Of a stretch of DNA of 64,000 nucleotides, positions 40,211 to 49,661 are shown piece after piece. Every line of letters begins with the position of its first letter. Positions within the stretch are counted from its first letter, which is position 1. Origin of the DNA: Rhizobium sp. Q54 (GTDB lineage: Bacteria; Pseudomonadota; Alphaproteobacteria; Rhizobiales; Xanthobacteraceae); assembly GCA_945861265.1 (NCBI GenBank), contig CAMAUC010000006.1:1-64000 (forward strand), given 5' to 3'. The position numbers were made by a program, and so were the translations under genes. Under the pieces are notes generated by a model. That model had not been told where the DNA came from and did not search any database. It saw only the letters and a program-made list of their open reading frames with translations.

Positions 40211-41818
40211 TTACATCCACCCGCCGCCGTCTTTGCCGCGGTTGGCGACGCCGGCTTCCTCGAGATCGAGTTCGTATTCGATGCGGCGGCGCGCTTCGTC
40301 GGTGATTTTGCCGTCGCGCAGCAATTGATAAATAAAATCGCGTTCGGCATCGATGAGTTCTTTTTTCAACGCCGCCGTTTGCTGCACCAGCGCAAGATCG
40401 TCGGTGAGGTTTTCCGGCAAAATCTGCAAGCGGCTCTTGTTGCGCGTGCGCAGATGCTCGGCGACATAGGCCGGCAATTCGTGGTCGGCGAGCGCCTTGT
40501 CGAGCCGCCTGGTCACCTCGATCAGCGCGGCCTTGCGCGCGTCCAGTTCACGCTTGATCTCCTCGACGTGTTCCTGCTTGCCGAGCTTGCTTAAGCCCAG
40601 CCAGCGAACCACCGTGGGCACCAGCAGTCCTTGGCCGACCAGAGTGACGATGATGACGCCGAAGGTGATGAACAGAATCATGTCGCGATGCGGGAACGGC
40701 TGGCCGTTGGCGATGACGTAAGGCAGTGCCAACGCCGCCGCGAGCGAGACGACGCCGCGAATGCCGGTGAACGACAGCAGGAAGGGGCCCTGCCATGGCG
40801 GCGACGGATCGCGCCGGCGTATCGCCGGGATCAGCCAGCGCGGCAGATAGGTCGCCGGAAATACCCAGACGAAGCGTGCGACGATCACGATCAAGGTGGT
40901 CCAGGCGGTGGCGATCAACAGTTCGCGCAGCGAGAAAGCGTGCGTCTGTTCAATCAAAGTGCGCGCCTGCAGGCCAGTGAGCAGGAACACGAAGCCTTCA
41001 ATCAGATAGACAATCAAGTCCCAGAAAAAGATGCCCTGTAGTCGCGTCGCCGGCGGAATCAGCCGCGGCCCGTTCCAGCTGACGTAAAGCCCGCAGGCAA
41101 CGGTGGCGAGCACGCCGGAGCCGTGCAGATGCTCCGGCACCCAGTAAGCGAGATAGGGCGTCATCAACGACAACGTGATCTCGACGCGCGGCTCGCGCGC
41201 CCATTTGCGCAGACGCAAAGACAGCCAACCGACAGCGACGCCGTAGATCACTTCGCCGATCACGATCAGGCTGAACGTGCCGGCGGCTTCGCCGAGCGAG
41301 AACGCGCCAGTCGAGACGGCGATGACGGCGAAGCGGTAGAGGATCAGCGCGGTCGCGTCATTGGCGAGGCCCTCACCTTCCAGCACGATGACGAGCCGGC
41401 GCGGCAGGCCGAGGCGGCGCGCGATGGCGAGCGGCGCGACCGTGTCAGGCGGCGCGATGATCGCGCCCAAAAGAAAGCCGACCGGCCAGTCGAAGCCGAG
41501 CAGATAATGCGCGGCCGCCGCCACGGCGCAGGTGGTGAAGACGACGCAGCCGAAGGCGAGCAGCGCGATCGGCCGCAAATTGAATTTGAATTCACGCCAG
41601 CTCATGGCGACGCCGGCCGAATAGATCAAAGGCGGCAGGATCACCAGCAGCACCAGCTCCGGCGCCAGTTCTATCTTTGGCAGGCCGGGGATCAGCGCCA
41701 TGCCGACGCCGGCAACAACCAGCAATATCGACGGCGCGACATGCAGCCGCTTGGCCGCGACGGCGACCGCCGCCAGCACCGCGGCCATCAGCAGGATGGT
41801 CTGGAAGATCGCGGTCAT
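40211..41818 (-). CDS. Sodium/proton antiporter, CPA1 (NhaP/NHE) family
   Basis: A 535-residue inner-membrane antiporter with about 12 helices and a cytoplasmic C-terminal tail of some 120 charged residues. ILPPLIYSAG, the GAIIAPPDTVAP segment and EGEGLANDATALILYRFA carry the acidic residues used for ion exchange in this family, and FTGIRGVVSLAAALALP is the later conserved helix. It exchanges internal sodium or potassium for protons. Its start overlaps the stop of the DUF1345 gene by four bases. Confidence 0.94.
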   Translation of the reverse strand: MTAIFQTILLMAAVLAAVAVAAKRLHVAPSILLVVAGVGMALIPGLPKIELAPELVLLVILPPLIYSAGVAMSWREFKFNLRPIALLAFGCVVFTTCAVAAAAHYLLGFDWPVGFLLGAIIAPPDTVAPLAIARRLGLPRRLVIVLEGEGLANDATALILYRFAVIAVSTGAFSLGEAAGTFSLIVIGEVIYGVAVGWLSLRLRKWAREPRVEITLSLMTPYLAYWVPEHLHGSGVLATVACGLYVSWNGPRLIPPATRLQGIFFWDLIVYLIEGFVFLLTGLQARTLIEQTHAFSLRELLIATAWTTLIVIVARFVWVFPATYLPRWLIPAIRRRDPSPPWQGPFLLSFTGIRGVVSLAAALALPYVIANGQPFPHRDMILFITFGVIIVTLVGQGLLVPTVVRWLGLSKLGKQEHVEEIKRELDARKAALIEVTRRLDKALADHELPAYVAEHLRTRNKSRLQILPENLTDDLALVQQTAALKKELIDAERDFIYQLLRDGKITDEARRRIEYELDLEEAGVANRGKDGGGWM

Positions 41819-42507
41819 ATCAGGTTCGACACCATGTTCACGGTCAGCGCCAGCACCGTGACGTTGAAGAAGAACGACAGCACGCCATGGATCGCCGCCA
41901 TGCGGCGGATCGTCTTGCTGCAGATATTCACGTCGGAGGTCTGCGACGTCATGCCGATGACGAGTGAGAAGTAGAGAAAGTCGCGATAGTCCGGCTCTGA
42001 ATCATGCGGAAACACCAGCCCGCCGATGGCGCCGTCGTGACGTTTGCCGTGATATTCGTGCGCGTAATGGAACGTGAAAATCGTGTGCACGAAAGTCCAC
42101 GACAGCAATATCGTCGTGACCGCCATCACGGCGTGGGCGGCGATGCCGCCCGGCATCACCGCGCCCTGCCCGGACTTGATCCCGGCGAGGGCGAAGGCGA
42201 TGGCGACGAAGCTGGCGGCGGTTGCCAGGATCGAAAGGATCAGGATAAAGACCGCGCCTTCGTCTTCCGCGGCGGCGCGCTGGCGGATATGCGCGACTTT
42301 GGCGCGCGCCATCATCGTAGAGGTCCAGACCAGATATATAATGAGCGTGACATCCCAGCCGATGAGAATGCAGGCCGGCGCTTTGAATGCGGGCGGCAAC
42401 ATCTGGCTCACGGCAAGGCCGATCGCGGCGGCAAGCAACAACTTGTTATGCAGCTGGACGAATCGGACAGGGGCGGCGCGGTGAAGCTTCGTCTTTTTGA
42501 TGGCCAT
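41815..42507 (-). CDS. DUF1345 family membrane protein
   Basis: About 230 residues with four to five predicted helices and the DUF1345 signature FHYAHEYH preceded by WTFVHTIFT, then EPDYRDFLYFSLVIGMTSQTSD. Function is unknown. The ATG at 42507 is used; an earlier one at 42531 would overlap ispA. It ends overlapping the antiporter start (ATGA), so the two may form a functional unit in ion homeostasis. Confidence 0.88.
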   Translation of the reverse strand: MAIKKTKLHRAAPVRFVQLHNKLLLAAAIGLAVSQMLPPAFKAPACILIGWDVTLIIYLVWTSTMMARAKVAHIRQRAAAEDEGAVFILILSILATAASFVAIAFALAGIKSGQGAVMPGGIAAHAVMAVTTILLSWTFVHTIFTFHYAHEYHGKRHDGAIGGLVFPHDSEPDYRDFLYFSLVIGMTSQTSDVNICSKTIRRMAAIHGVLSFFFNVTVLALTVNMVSNLI

Positions 42508-42511
42508 GATC

Positions 42512-43435
42512 TTAGTTTCGCCTTTCGGCAATGAAGCGCGCTGTGGCGCGCAAAGTGTCGGCCTTGGCCCCGAACGGCGCCAGCGCCGCGTCGGCTTCCG
42601 CGATCAATTGATCGAGTTTCGCGCGCGCGCCTTTGACGCCGAGAATGGCGACCAAGGTCGCCTTGCCTGCGGTGACATCTTTGCCGGCCGCCTTGCCGAG
42701 CGCCGCGCTGTCGCCTTCGACGTCGAGCAGATCGTCGGCGATCTGGAACGCCTGGCCGATGGCGGCGCCATAGCGCGCGATCGATGCGCGCGCCGGCGTG
42801 TCGGCTTGTCCGAGAATGGCGCCGGCGTCGCAGGCGAAGCGGATCAGTGCGCCGGTCTTCATCGCCTGCAAGGTAACGATCTCGCTTTCGCTGAGCGCGC
42901 GTTTGACCTCGAAGCGTCCCTCGGCGGCGAGATCGAGCATCTGCCCGCCGGCCATGCCACCAATGCCGGAAGCGCGCGCCAGCGCGCCAACGAGCGCGAT
43001 CCGCACCTGAGCGTCGGCGTGAACCGCCTCACGCGCCATGATGTCGAAAGCCAGCGTCAGCAAAGCGTCGCCGGCGAGGATCGCCGTCGCCTCGTCGAAG
43101 GCCTTGTGCACGGTCGGCTTGCCGCGCCGCAGGTCATCATTGTCCATCGCCGGCAGGTCGTCGTGCACCAGCGAATAGCAATGCAGGAGTTCCAGCGCGC
43201 AGCCGGCGAGCAGCGCGCCCGCGCGAGCGACACCGAATAAAGCCGCGCTCTCGGCCACCAGAAAAGGCCGCAGCTTTTTGCCGCCGCCGAGCGCGCCGTG
43301 CCGCATGGCGTCCAGCAATCGGCCGGGCCGCGCCGTCTCGCCGGGCAATGCCGCGCCATCGAGCAGGCGCTCAAGCAACGCCTCGGTCTCGGCGGCTGTC
43401 GCGGTTAGACGGTCGGCAAAGTCATTGGCGTTCAT
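42512..43435 (-). CDS. ispA: Polyprenyl synthetase family protein, (2E,6E)-farnesyl diphosphate synthase type
   Basis: A 307-residue prenyltransferase that condenses isopentenyl diphosphate with allylic diphosphates. The first aspartate-rich motif is DDLPAMDND near 92-100 and the second QIADDLLD near 238. GGKKLRPFLV is the diphosphate-binding start. The bacterial FARM with two inserted residues (DDxxxxD) fits FPP synthase IspA. The ATG at 43435 is used; a longer open frame to 44284 runs through the divergent mtgA gene. It is followed by DUF1345 and antiporter genes with short gaps. Confidence 0.93.
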   Translation of the reverse strand: MNANDFADRLTATAAETEALLERLLDGAALPGETARPGRLLDAMRHGALGGGKKLRPFLVAESAALFGVARAGALLAGCALELLHCYSLVHDDLPAMDNDDLRRGKPTVHKAFDEATAILAGDALLTLAFDIMAREAVHADAQVRIALVGALARASGIGGMAGGQMLDLAAEGRFEVKRALSESEIVTLQAMKTGALIRFACDAGAILGQADTPARASIARYGAAIGQAFQIADDLLDVEGDSAALGKAAGKDVTAGKATLVAILGVKGARAKLDQLIAEADAALAPFGAKADTLRATARFIAERRN

Positions 43436-43498
43436 GCGACATATTTGCCCTAGCCCTGCCGTTGCCGCAAATGCCGGCGCATGGGCTAAGCTCTGGCC

Positions 43499-44248
43499 GT
43501 GATTTATCCCCCCGACCCTCAGCCGCCCGGGCGGCTCAGCCTCGCCTACGATATTCTGCGGCTGCCGCGCGTGGCGCGGCCGCTGCGGCTGGTGCTTTTC
43601 TTCGTGGTGGGATTGCTGCTGCTGCCCTATGGCCTGACGGTTTTGTACAGCGTGGTTAACCCGGTCTCGACGGTGATGCTGTGGCGCAGCCTGACCGGCC
43701 AGCGGGTCGAGCATCAATACGTGCCGTTGGAGCGGATATCGCCAGCCCTGCCGCTGGCGGTGCTGGTCGCCGAGGATGGCCGTTTTTGCAGCCATCACGG
43801 CGTCGATTTCACGGAAATCAACAACGCCATCGAGGGCGCCGAGGGTCTCGATGACCTGCGCGGCGGCTCGACCATTACCCAGCAACTCGCCAAGAACCTG
43901 TTTTTGTGGCCGGGCCGGAGTTTCATCCGCAAGGGACTGGAGTTTCCGTTGGCGCTTTGGATCGATCTGGTGCTGTCCAAGCGGCGGGTGCTGGAAATCT
44001 ACCTGAATATTGCCGAATGGGGGCCGGACGGCGAATTCGGTGCGGAGGCCGGCGCCCGTCGGGTCTTTGGCCGGCCGGCCGAGGGTCTTGGCCGCTACCA
44101 GGCGGCGCTTCTCGCCGCGATGCTGCCCAATCCAGTGACCCGTGACGCCAAAAAGCCGGGGCCGGGGCTGCGGCGTCTGGCCGGGCTTTATGACGCCCGC
44201 GCCGCCCGCTCGCCGGAAGTCGCAATTTGCGTCAAACCGGCCCGCTAA
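43499..44248 (+). CDS. mtgA: Monofunctional biosynthetic peptidoglycan transglycosylase
   Basis: A 249-residue membrane-anchored glycosyltransferase (family GT51) that polymerises lipid II into glycan strands in the periplasm. One N-terminal helix (about 31-50) is followed by the catalytic glutamate in [12 protein letters not shown] (Glu92) and by [24 protein letters not shown] and [10 protein letters not shown], all standard motifs. The start is GTG at 43499. It is divergent from ispA and followed by rpmF. Confidence 0.95.
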   Translation: MIYPPDPQPPGRLSLAYDILRLPRVARPLRLVLFFVVGLLLLPYGLTVLYSVVNPVSTVMLWRSLTGQRVEHQYVPLERISPALPLAVLVAEDGRFCSHHGVDFTEINNAIEGAEGLDDLRGGSTITQQLAKNLFLWPGRSFIRKGLEFPLALWIDLVLSKRRVLEIYLNIAEWGPDGEFGAEAGARRVFGRPAEGLGRYQAALLAAMLPNPVTRDAKKPGPGLRRLAGLYDARAARSPEVAICVKPAR

Positions 44249-44349
44249 CCGCCAAAAAGGCGCGGATTTGGCCCTAGCCTTCACCCATTCCTTCCTCTAT
44301 AAGCCCGCATTCAAACCGATAATCTGCGCCTTTCCAGGAGTTGCTTTCC

Positions 44350-44535
44350 ATGGCTGTGCCGAAAAGAAAAACCTCGCCGTCGCGCCGCGGCATGCGCCGC
44401 TCGGCCGACGCGCTCAAGCGGCCGACCTATGTCGAGGACAAGGATTCCGGCGAATTGCGCCGTCCGCACCATATCGACCTGAAGAACGGCATGTACAAAG
44501 GCCGCCAGGTTCTCAAGGTAAAGACCGAAGCGTAA
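44350..44535 (+). CDS. rpmF: 50S ribosomal protein L32
   Basis: A 61-residue basic protein starting [18 protein letters not shown] and ending in [12 protein letters not shown], a clear L32. CCAGGAG lies nine bases before the ATG at 44350. In alphaproteobacteria rpmF often follows mtgA, as here. TATAAG at 44298-44303 could be a -10 box of its own promoter, but I found no good -35. Confidence 0.97.
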   Translation: MAVPKRKTSPSRRGMRRSADALKRPTYVEDKDSGELRRPHHIDLKNGMYKGRQVLKVKTEA

Positions 44536-44564
44536 GTTCTAAATCAGCGAGCAGGCGGGAACTG

Positions 44565-44993
44565 ATGTTCATTCTTGGCTTTCCCCTGCTGCTGGTTCCT
44601 TTCGCGATCTACAACATCGTCGCGGTCCTGATGCCCGGCGTCGGCTGGTCCGGAACGCTGACCAGCGTCCACATGATGTCCGGTGGCACCTGGACCATGT
44701 CGCTTGGCGACATGCTGATCGTTTTGGCGATCGTTCTTCTATTTGCCGAGATGATGAAGTCGACCCGCATCGGCGTGCGCAGCGTCGTCGATCACGGCCT
44801 GTCGCTGCTGTTGTTCCTGGTCATGATCGTTGAATTTCTGCTGGTGGCGCAGGCGGCGAGCTCGACCTATTTCCTGCTGCTGGTCATCGGCCTCGTCGAC
44901 GTACTCGGCGGCTTCGCCGTGACCTTGCGCACGTCGCAGCGCGACCTCACGGTCGAAGGCACCAGCGTGCCGCACATCACCACCTCGCAGTAA
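44565..44993 (+). CDS. Small membrane protein with four predicted helices
   Basis: A 142-residue integral membrane protein: helices at about 3-24, 45-62, 75-97 and 100-120, then a short polar tail. It is not a family I can name; it looks like a conserved hypothetical protein of Rhizobiales. The ATG at 44565 follows rpmF after 29 bases, so it may be co-transcribed. The longer open frame from 44142 runs through rpmF in another frame and is not credible. Confidence 0.75.
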   Translation: MFILGFPLLLVPFAIYNIVAVLMPGVGWSGTLTSVHMMSGGTWTMSLGDMLIVLAIVLLFAEMMKSTRIGVRSVVDHGLSLLLFLVMIVEFLLVAQAASSTYFLLLVIGLVDVLGGFAVTLRTSQRDLTVEGTSVPHITTSQ

Positions 44994-45008
44994 CCCGAGA
45001 AAAATTAA

Positions 45009-46589
45009 ATGAGCCGCGACTTTCAGCTGCCCGGCCGTTCGCCGGTCATCGCCTGCGAAGGCATGGCGGCGACGTCGCATCCGCTGGCAACGCTGGCCGC
45101 CGTCGACATGCTGCGCGCTGGCGGCACGGCGGCCGACGCAGCGATAGCCGCCGTCGCAACCTTGTGCGTTGTCGAGCCGGCGATGACCGGAATTGGCGGC
45201 GACTGCTATTCGCTGGTGTCGAAGCCCGGCAAGCCGGTGTGGGGCTATAACGGCTCCGGCCGCGCCGGCCGCAAGGCCTCGTTTGAAACCTTGCGCGCGC
45301 AGGGCATGAGCGAGATCGGCGCATCGATCCACGCGGTCACCGTGCCCGGCGCGCTCGATGCCTGGGAAGCCGTGCTGAAAGATCATGGCCGTTTCGGTCT
45401 CGATCGTGCGCTGCAAAGCGCGATCAAAAATGCCGAGAACGGCTTTCCGGTCGCAGCGCGCGTGGCCTGGGATTGGAAGCGCAATGAGGCCAAGCTCAGG
45501 AACGACGCCGGCGCCTCGAAACATTATCTGTTCAACGGCCAGGCGCCGACGGAAGGCGACGTCGTCCGCTTTCCGGCTCTGGCGCAGACGCTGAAGACGT
45601 TGGCCGCGAGGGGCGCGCGCGCTTTCTACGAAGGCGAACTGGCCGACGACATGGCGCGGACGCTTGCCGCCAAGGGCTCGTTCATCGACGCCCAGGATTT
45701 TGCCAATCACCGCGGCGACATCGTCACGCCGATTTCGACGAACTACAAAGGTCTCGATCTGGTCGAAATTCCGCCGAACGGGCAGGGCCTCGTCGCGCTG
45801 GTGATGCTCAACATCCTGGAGAATTTCGACGTCGCTGCGCTCGATCCGTTCGGCGCGCCACGCTTCCACCTCCTGCTGGAAACCGCGCGTCTGGCCTATG
45901 CCGTGCGCGACACGCACATCGCCGACGAGGCGCATATGCGCACGCCGATCGTCGATCTTCTCGACAAAAGCTTTGCCAAGAAACTGGCTGGCCTTATCGA
46001 CATGAACAAGCGGGTCCAGTTGCCGAAGGCGCCTGCGCCGCGGAGCGATACGGTCTATCTTTCCGTCGTCGATCGCGACCGCACCGCGGTGTCGTTCATC
46101 AATTCGCTCTATTCCGGCTTCGGCCTCGGCGTTTGCACCGAACAGAGCGGCATCATGCTGACCAATCGCGGCGCCTGCTTCACGCTCGAAGCCGATCACC
46201 CTAATACGTTCGGCCCGGGCAAAAGGCCATTGCACACGATTATTCCCGGCATGACCATGCGTGACAGCCGTTGCGACATGAGTTTCGGCGTGATGGGCGG
46301 CGCCTACCAGCCGATGGGCCATGTGCAGATCGTCAACAATATGCTCGATTACGGCATGGACGTGCAGCAGTCGATCGACTTTCCTCGCTTTTTCTTCGAG
46401 GGCGAGACGACGGTCATCGAAAGCGGCACGCCGCAAGCGGCGATCGACGGGCTGATCGCGCGCGGCCATACGATAGCCAAGGCGGACGCGCCCTGGGGTG
46501 GCGCGCAGGCGGTCAGGATCGACTGGGGCCGCGGTGTACTGATAGGCGGTTCGGACGCGCGCAAGGACGGTTTGGCGCTCGGCTATTAA
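45009..46589 (+). CDS. Gamma-glutamyltransferase family protein
   Basis: A 526-residue Ntn hydrolase precursor. ASHPLATLAAVDMLRAGG-like start, GIGGDCYSLV, and GSGRAGRKA are marks of the large subunit. The predicted autoprocessing threonine is in SDTVYLSVVDRD, followed by NSLYSGFG and PGKRPLHTIIPG in the small subunit. No signal peptide is seen, so unlike secreted Ggt it is likely cytoplasmic, as in many degradative family members. It could hydrolyse gamma-glutamyl compounds or related amides. A Bug-type binding protein gene follows after 111 bases. Confidence 0.88.
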   Translation: MSRDFQLPGRSPVIACEGMAATSHPLATLAAVDMLRAGGTAADAAIAAVATLCVVEPAMTGIGGDCYSLVSKPGKPVWGYNGSGRAGRKASFETLRAQGMSEIGASIHAVTVPGALDAWEAVLKDHGRFGLDRALQSAIKNAENGFPVAARVAWDWKRNEAKLRNDAGASKHYLFNGQAPTEGDVVRFPALAQTLKTLAARGARAFYEGELADDMARTLAAKGSFIDAQDFANHRGDIVTPISTNYKGLDLVEIPPNGQGLVALVMLNILENFDVAALDPFGAPRFHLLLETARLAYAVRDTHIADEAHMRTPIVDLLDKSFAKKLAGLIDMNKRVQLPKAPAPRSDTVYLSVVDRDRTAVSFINSLYSGFGLGVCTEQSGIMLTNRGACFTLEADHPNTFGPGKRPLHTIIPGMTMRDSRCDMSFGVMGGAYQPMGHVQIVNNMLDYGMDVQQSIDFPRFFFEGETTVIESGTPQAAIDGLIARGHTIAKADAPWGGAQAVRIDWGRGVLIGGSDARKDGLALGY

Positions 46590-46625
46590 GCCGCAGCCGA
46601 TATTCACACTGTGAAATCGGTTCAC

Positions 46626-46653
46626 TTGTCTATCGCACCGATTGCTCCATAAT
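46626..46653 (+). promoter_or_regulatory. Possible sigma-70 promoter for the Bug-family receptor gene
   Basis: TTGTCT at 46626-46631 and CATAAT at 46648-46653 are 16 bases apart, 48 bases before the start codon. A small palindrome TTCACACTGTGAA at 46603-46615 lies just upstream and could bind a regulator. Confidence 0.4.
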
Positions 46654-46700
46654 CGGCGGCAATGGCGGCCAACAAAAATCGATAAATCGGGGAGTTTACT

Positions 46701-47681
46701 TTGAAACGCACATTGAGCGCGCTCGCCGCGCTGCTTGCCGGTTCGCTGGTTTTGAGCTCGGCGCAGGCGCAGGATTATCCCTCGCGACCGATCACCATCG
46801 TCGTGCCTTTGGCACCCGGCTCAGGCATGGATTCGCTGGTGCGTCTCTACGCCGATAAATTGCAGCAGTCGCTCGGCAAGCCGGTCGTCGTCGAGAACAA
46901 GCCCGGCGCCGCTTTGATGCTGGCCGCCCAAGCGGTCGCCACCGCGCCGGCCGATGGTTACACGCTGCTGGTTTCGACCAGTTCCGCGATGGCGATCAAT
47001 CTGGTGCTGTACAAGAAGGTCAATTACGACGCGGTGAAGGATTTCGTGCCGGTGTCGTTCTATGTGAAGTCGCCGTTCATTCTGGTGATCAATCCCGAAC
47101 TGAAAGCGCAGACCGTTCCCGAGTTGATCAAGCTCGCCAAGGAAAGCGCGACGCCGCTGAACTATTCCTCGCCGGGCGCCGGCGTCGCCCAGCATCTGTC
47201 GATGGAATACATGAAGCAGCGCTTTGGGCTGAACATGGCGCATGTGCCGTATCGCAACACGCCGCAATCGATCACCGACATCGTCGCCGGTCACGTCCAG
47301 CTTGGCTTTGCCGAAGCCGGCGCCTCGCTGCCGTTGATCCGCGAAGGCAAGCTGCGCGCGCTGGCGGTGTCGTCTTCGACCCGCATCCCGACGCTGCCCG
47401 ACGTGCCGACCTTCGCCGAAGCGGCGAGCGCGCCCGATTTTGAAGCGGTGTCGTGGCACATGCTGTACGCGCCGGCGGCGACGCCCAAGCCAATCGTCGA
47501 TCGGCTGCATGCGGAAATGACCAAGATCATGGCCGACCCGGAGATGAAGGCGAAGGCTTCGACGATTGGTCTGTTGCCGATCGATCCGCCGTCGATCCCG
47601 GACACCGTCAAATATCTGGCGTCGGAGCGGGAAAAGTGGGGATCGCTGGTGCGCAAGCTCGGGCTTGAAGGCTCGCAGTAG
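46701..47681 (+). CDS. Bug/TctC-family tripartite tricarboxylate transporter substrate-binding protein
   Basis: A 326-residue periplasmic solute receptor. A signal peptide (KRTLSALAALLAGSLVLSS, cleavage near AQAQ) precedes YPSRPITIVVPLAPGSGMDSL, the usual opening of this family. The start is TTG at 46701 with GGGGAG six bases upstream. Such receptors bind organic acids or amides for TctAB permeases, but no permease genes are nearby, as is common for orphan Bug proteins in beta- and alphaproteobacteria. Ligand unknown. Confidence 0.93.
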   Translation: MKRTLSALAALLAGSLVLSSAQAQDYPSRPITIVVPLAPGSGMDSLVRLYADKLQQSLGKPVVVENKPGAALMLAAQAVATAPADGYTLLVSTSSAMAINLVLYKKVNYDAVKDFVPVSFYVKSPFILVINPELKAQTVPELIKLAKESATPLNYSSPGAGVAQHLSMEYMKQRFGLNMAHVPYRNTPQSITDIVAGHVQLGFAEAGASLPLIREGKLRALAVSSSTRIPTLPDVPTFAEAASAPDFEAVSWHMLYAPAATPKPIVDRLHAEMTKIMADPEMKAKASTIGLLPIDPPSIPDTVKYLASEREKWGSLVRKLGLEGSQ

Positions 47682-47707
47682 CCAGTCCCGCGCATCGCGG
47701 CCGAGGG

Positions 47708-47929
47708 TCAAGACTGGATAAATCTCCGTCCGGCCTCGGTGGCGAACACAAATGAACCGCGGCCGTCGATCTGTTTGCGCTCGACGAAGCCGCGGTCGGA
47801 CGCCGCTTCCCAAACCATCAGACGTGGACATGACGTGCGCCAGGCATCGAGCATGTCCCGGTATTGCCGGGGCTCTTTGGCAACCCATTCGACGAGGTCG
47901 TGGACCAAGGGCTCGATGATATCGGTCAT
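47708..47929 (-). CDS. Small conserved hypothetical protein
   Basis: A 73-residue protein, MTDIIEPLVHDLVEWV at the start, with a central CPRLMVWEAASDRGFV segment. AGGA lies nine bases before the ATG. It has helix-turn-sheet character reminiscent of a winged-helix fragment, but I cannot assign a family. Convergent with the Bug receptor gene. Confidence 0.65.
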   Translation of the reverse strand: MTDIIEPLVHDLVEWVAKEPRQYRDMLDAWRTSCPRLMVWEAASDRGFVERKQIDGRGSFVFATEAGRRFIQS

Positions 47930-48006
47930 GATTAGCGCTTCCTGAGCGGCTTCCGATTCATGTCATTCTAGCAGCAAACAGTCGGTTCGGGGTGGCGGAG
48001 GAGCGG

Positions 48007-49215
48007 TCAACCGGTAGCCGAAGAATGCCGCTTAATGGGAACTCTCGAATAGAATAGGTGCCCGAGGCGCCACAGTCGCGTATAAAATTCTTTGGCCAAC
48101 ATTGCGCGTTCGCCCTGATCCAGCTTGGCCAGGCCGGTGTGTTTCAATACCTGGGCGATGGTTTTTCGTCCGGTGGCTTCCTCCAGGAGAATGGCCTCGT
48201 ACGGCGACATCGTGAACTCGTGGGCGCCGCGTACGGCTTTTCCGGGATAGAAATCGGAAGGGTGCAATGTGGGATTGCGTTGCGGGTAATAGCTTAGCCA
48301 TTCGTTGCCTTCGAAGGTGATTTCGCTTTTGCGGTCGCGTTCGGGGGAGCTTGCCATGAACTGATGCTGTCCCATCCGCGCGGACAAGCTCTCAATAATC
48401 GACCAGCGATCGCGATCGGGAATGGTCTCGTCAACGCCCTCCCACTCTTGGTTATACATGGCGCCATCCAGCCATCCCTTGAAGACAAGACCGTTTGTTT
48501 CGACAAAATCTAGGACATCCGCGACGCTATAGGCGGTATCCTGCACGTGCAAAAAAGTATCGACGATGGCCGCGTCCGAATTCATCTCCGGCGATGTGTC
48601 GAAATACCAACGCGCCGCATGGCGAGCGGGCAATCGCTGAATGATTGCGCGAACCAGTTTGATGCCCTCGGCAGTGTGAGGGATATTCATGCGACGGAAT
48701 GCTTCCTGGAGCGCATAAACGCCGGTGCGGGCAAATCGCCCGTACAGCATCAGGAGCATGACGCCATGCTTCGGCTCGATTACCGATGCAAGCGCCCGTA
48801 ATCCCTCGCCTGGATTCGGAAGATGATGCAATACACCGCTGCTGACGATCAGGTCGAAACGCCGATCGAGCTTGGCGATGTCCCTTAAGTCCATCTTGTG
48901 CAGCGTTAAATTCTTTAAATTATGCCGTTCGCGAAGCCGCTCCGCGTGGGAGATACTGGTCTGCGAAAAGTCGATGCCGGTTATTCTGCATTCGGGATTG
49001 CTGTAGGCGAGAACCGGCGCCTGCATGGTGCCGCACCCCGCCACCAGAATATCCAGATCGGGCCGCGGACGTCCCTCGGGCCAATATAAGGCTTCATAAA
49101 GGCTTGGATCGTAAGGCGCGTAATTCCAGTTTTTCAGCCAACTGACCACGTCGTCGGCCGGCTCCGGATAGGAATACAGAGAATATTGCAATTCGACCGG
49201 ATTGGTAGAGTTCAC
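48007..49215 (-). CDS. Class I SAM-dependent methyltransferase with a large C-terminal extension
   Basis: A 402-residue protein with a methyltransferase core at 40-190: motif I ILVAGCGTMQAP (56-67), GIDFSQTSISHAE with the ribose-binding aspartate, and the post-motif strand FDLIVSSGVLHHL. Residues 190-400 form an extension of unknown role with several conserved-looking Trp and Tyr. The coding sequence is AT-richer than its neighbours and uses codons that the rest of the window avoids, which suggests recent acquisition. No partner genes are adjacent. Substrate unknown. Confidence 0.85.
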   Translation of the reverse strand: MNSTNPVELQYSLYSYPEPADDVVSWLKNWNYAPYDPSLYEALYWPEGRPRPDLDILVAGCGTMQAPVLAYSNPECRITGIDFSQTSISHAERLRERHNLKNLTLHKMDLRDIAKLDRRFDLIVSSGVLHHLPNPGEGLRALASVIEPKHGVMLLMLYGRFARTGVYALQEAFRRMNIPHTAEGIKLVRAIIQRLPARHAARWYFDTSPEMNSDAAIVDTFLHVQDTAYSVADVLDFVETNGLVFKGWLDGAMYNQEWEGVDETIPDRDRWSIIESLSARMGQHQFMASSPERDRKSEITFEGNEWLSYYPQRNPTLHPSDFYPGKAVRGAHEFTMSPYEAILLEEATGRKTIAQVLKHTGLAKLDQGERAMLAKEFYTRLWRLGHLFYSRVPIKRHSSATG

Positions 49216-49257
49216 CTTTTCACGCGCCCCAGATTGCTCGCAAACACGGAGTTTCTT

Positions 49258-49275
49258 CGACTATAGCCATAGTCG
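49258..49275. other. Small hairpin upstream of the methyltransferase gene
   Basis: CGACTAT and ATAGTCG pair perfectly around AGCC, 43 bases before the methyltransferase start. It could be an operator or leader hairpin; nothing else is visible in the 123-base spacer. Confidence 0.4.
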
Positions 49276-49338
49276 GCGTTCCCGCAAAAGGTCTCCAGCC
49301 TCGCTGAAGGGTTCGACGCTCAAGGAATACGCGCCGCT

Positions 49339-49620
49339 TTACAGCCGCGTCAGCGCGCCGGCGTTCCGATAGGCGGCGATGGCTTCCGACGGGTCGGCGC
49401 GGCGGCGCTCGCGCGTCTGCGGCGCCTGGTCCTTGGTGGCGATGAGGTGGGCCAGAAAGGCCGCCTCGCGATAGACCGGCGAAGTCTGCGCCGCCGCCGG
49501 GCGCGTGGTCACGACCAGCGCGCGGCTTTCTGGCGCCGGCACGTCGTGACGCTCACGGCTGAAATCGCGGCCAAAGTCGCTGGCTTTTCCGGCAGCTTGT
49601 TGCGCGGCTTCGACTCGCAT
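49339..49620 (-). CDS. Small hypothetical protein, alphaproteobacterial type
   Basis: A 93-residue protein from the ATG at 49620 (MRVEAAQQAAGKASDFG). The C-terminal half contains FLAHLIATKDQAPQTRERRR followed by DPSEAIAAYRNA, which looks conserved and soluble; the N-terminal half is low complexity. I recall similar small proteins in Bradyrhizobium relatives but know no function. A GGACAAG/CTTGTCC hairpin (49643-49661) precedes it. Confidence 0.65.
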   Translation of the reverse strand: MRVEAAQQAAGKASDFGRDFSRERHDVPAPESRALVVTTRPAAAQTSPVYREAAFLAHLIATKDQAPQTRERRRADPSEAIAAYRNAGALTRL

Positions 49621-49642
49621 AGGAACGGCCTGTCTCAGTTCG

Positions 49643-49661
49643 GGACAAGAAACCCTTGTCC
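49643..49661. other. Inverted repeat upstream of the small hypothetical gene
   Basis: GGACAAG and CTTGTCC pair around AAACC, 22 bases before the start at 49620. Possible operator or leader hairpin. Confidence 0.4.
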
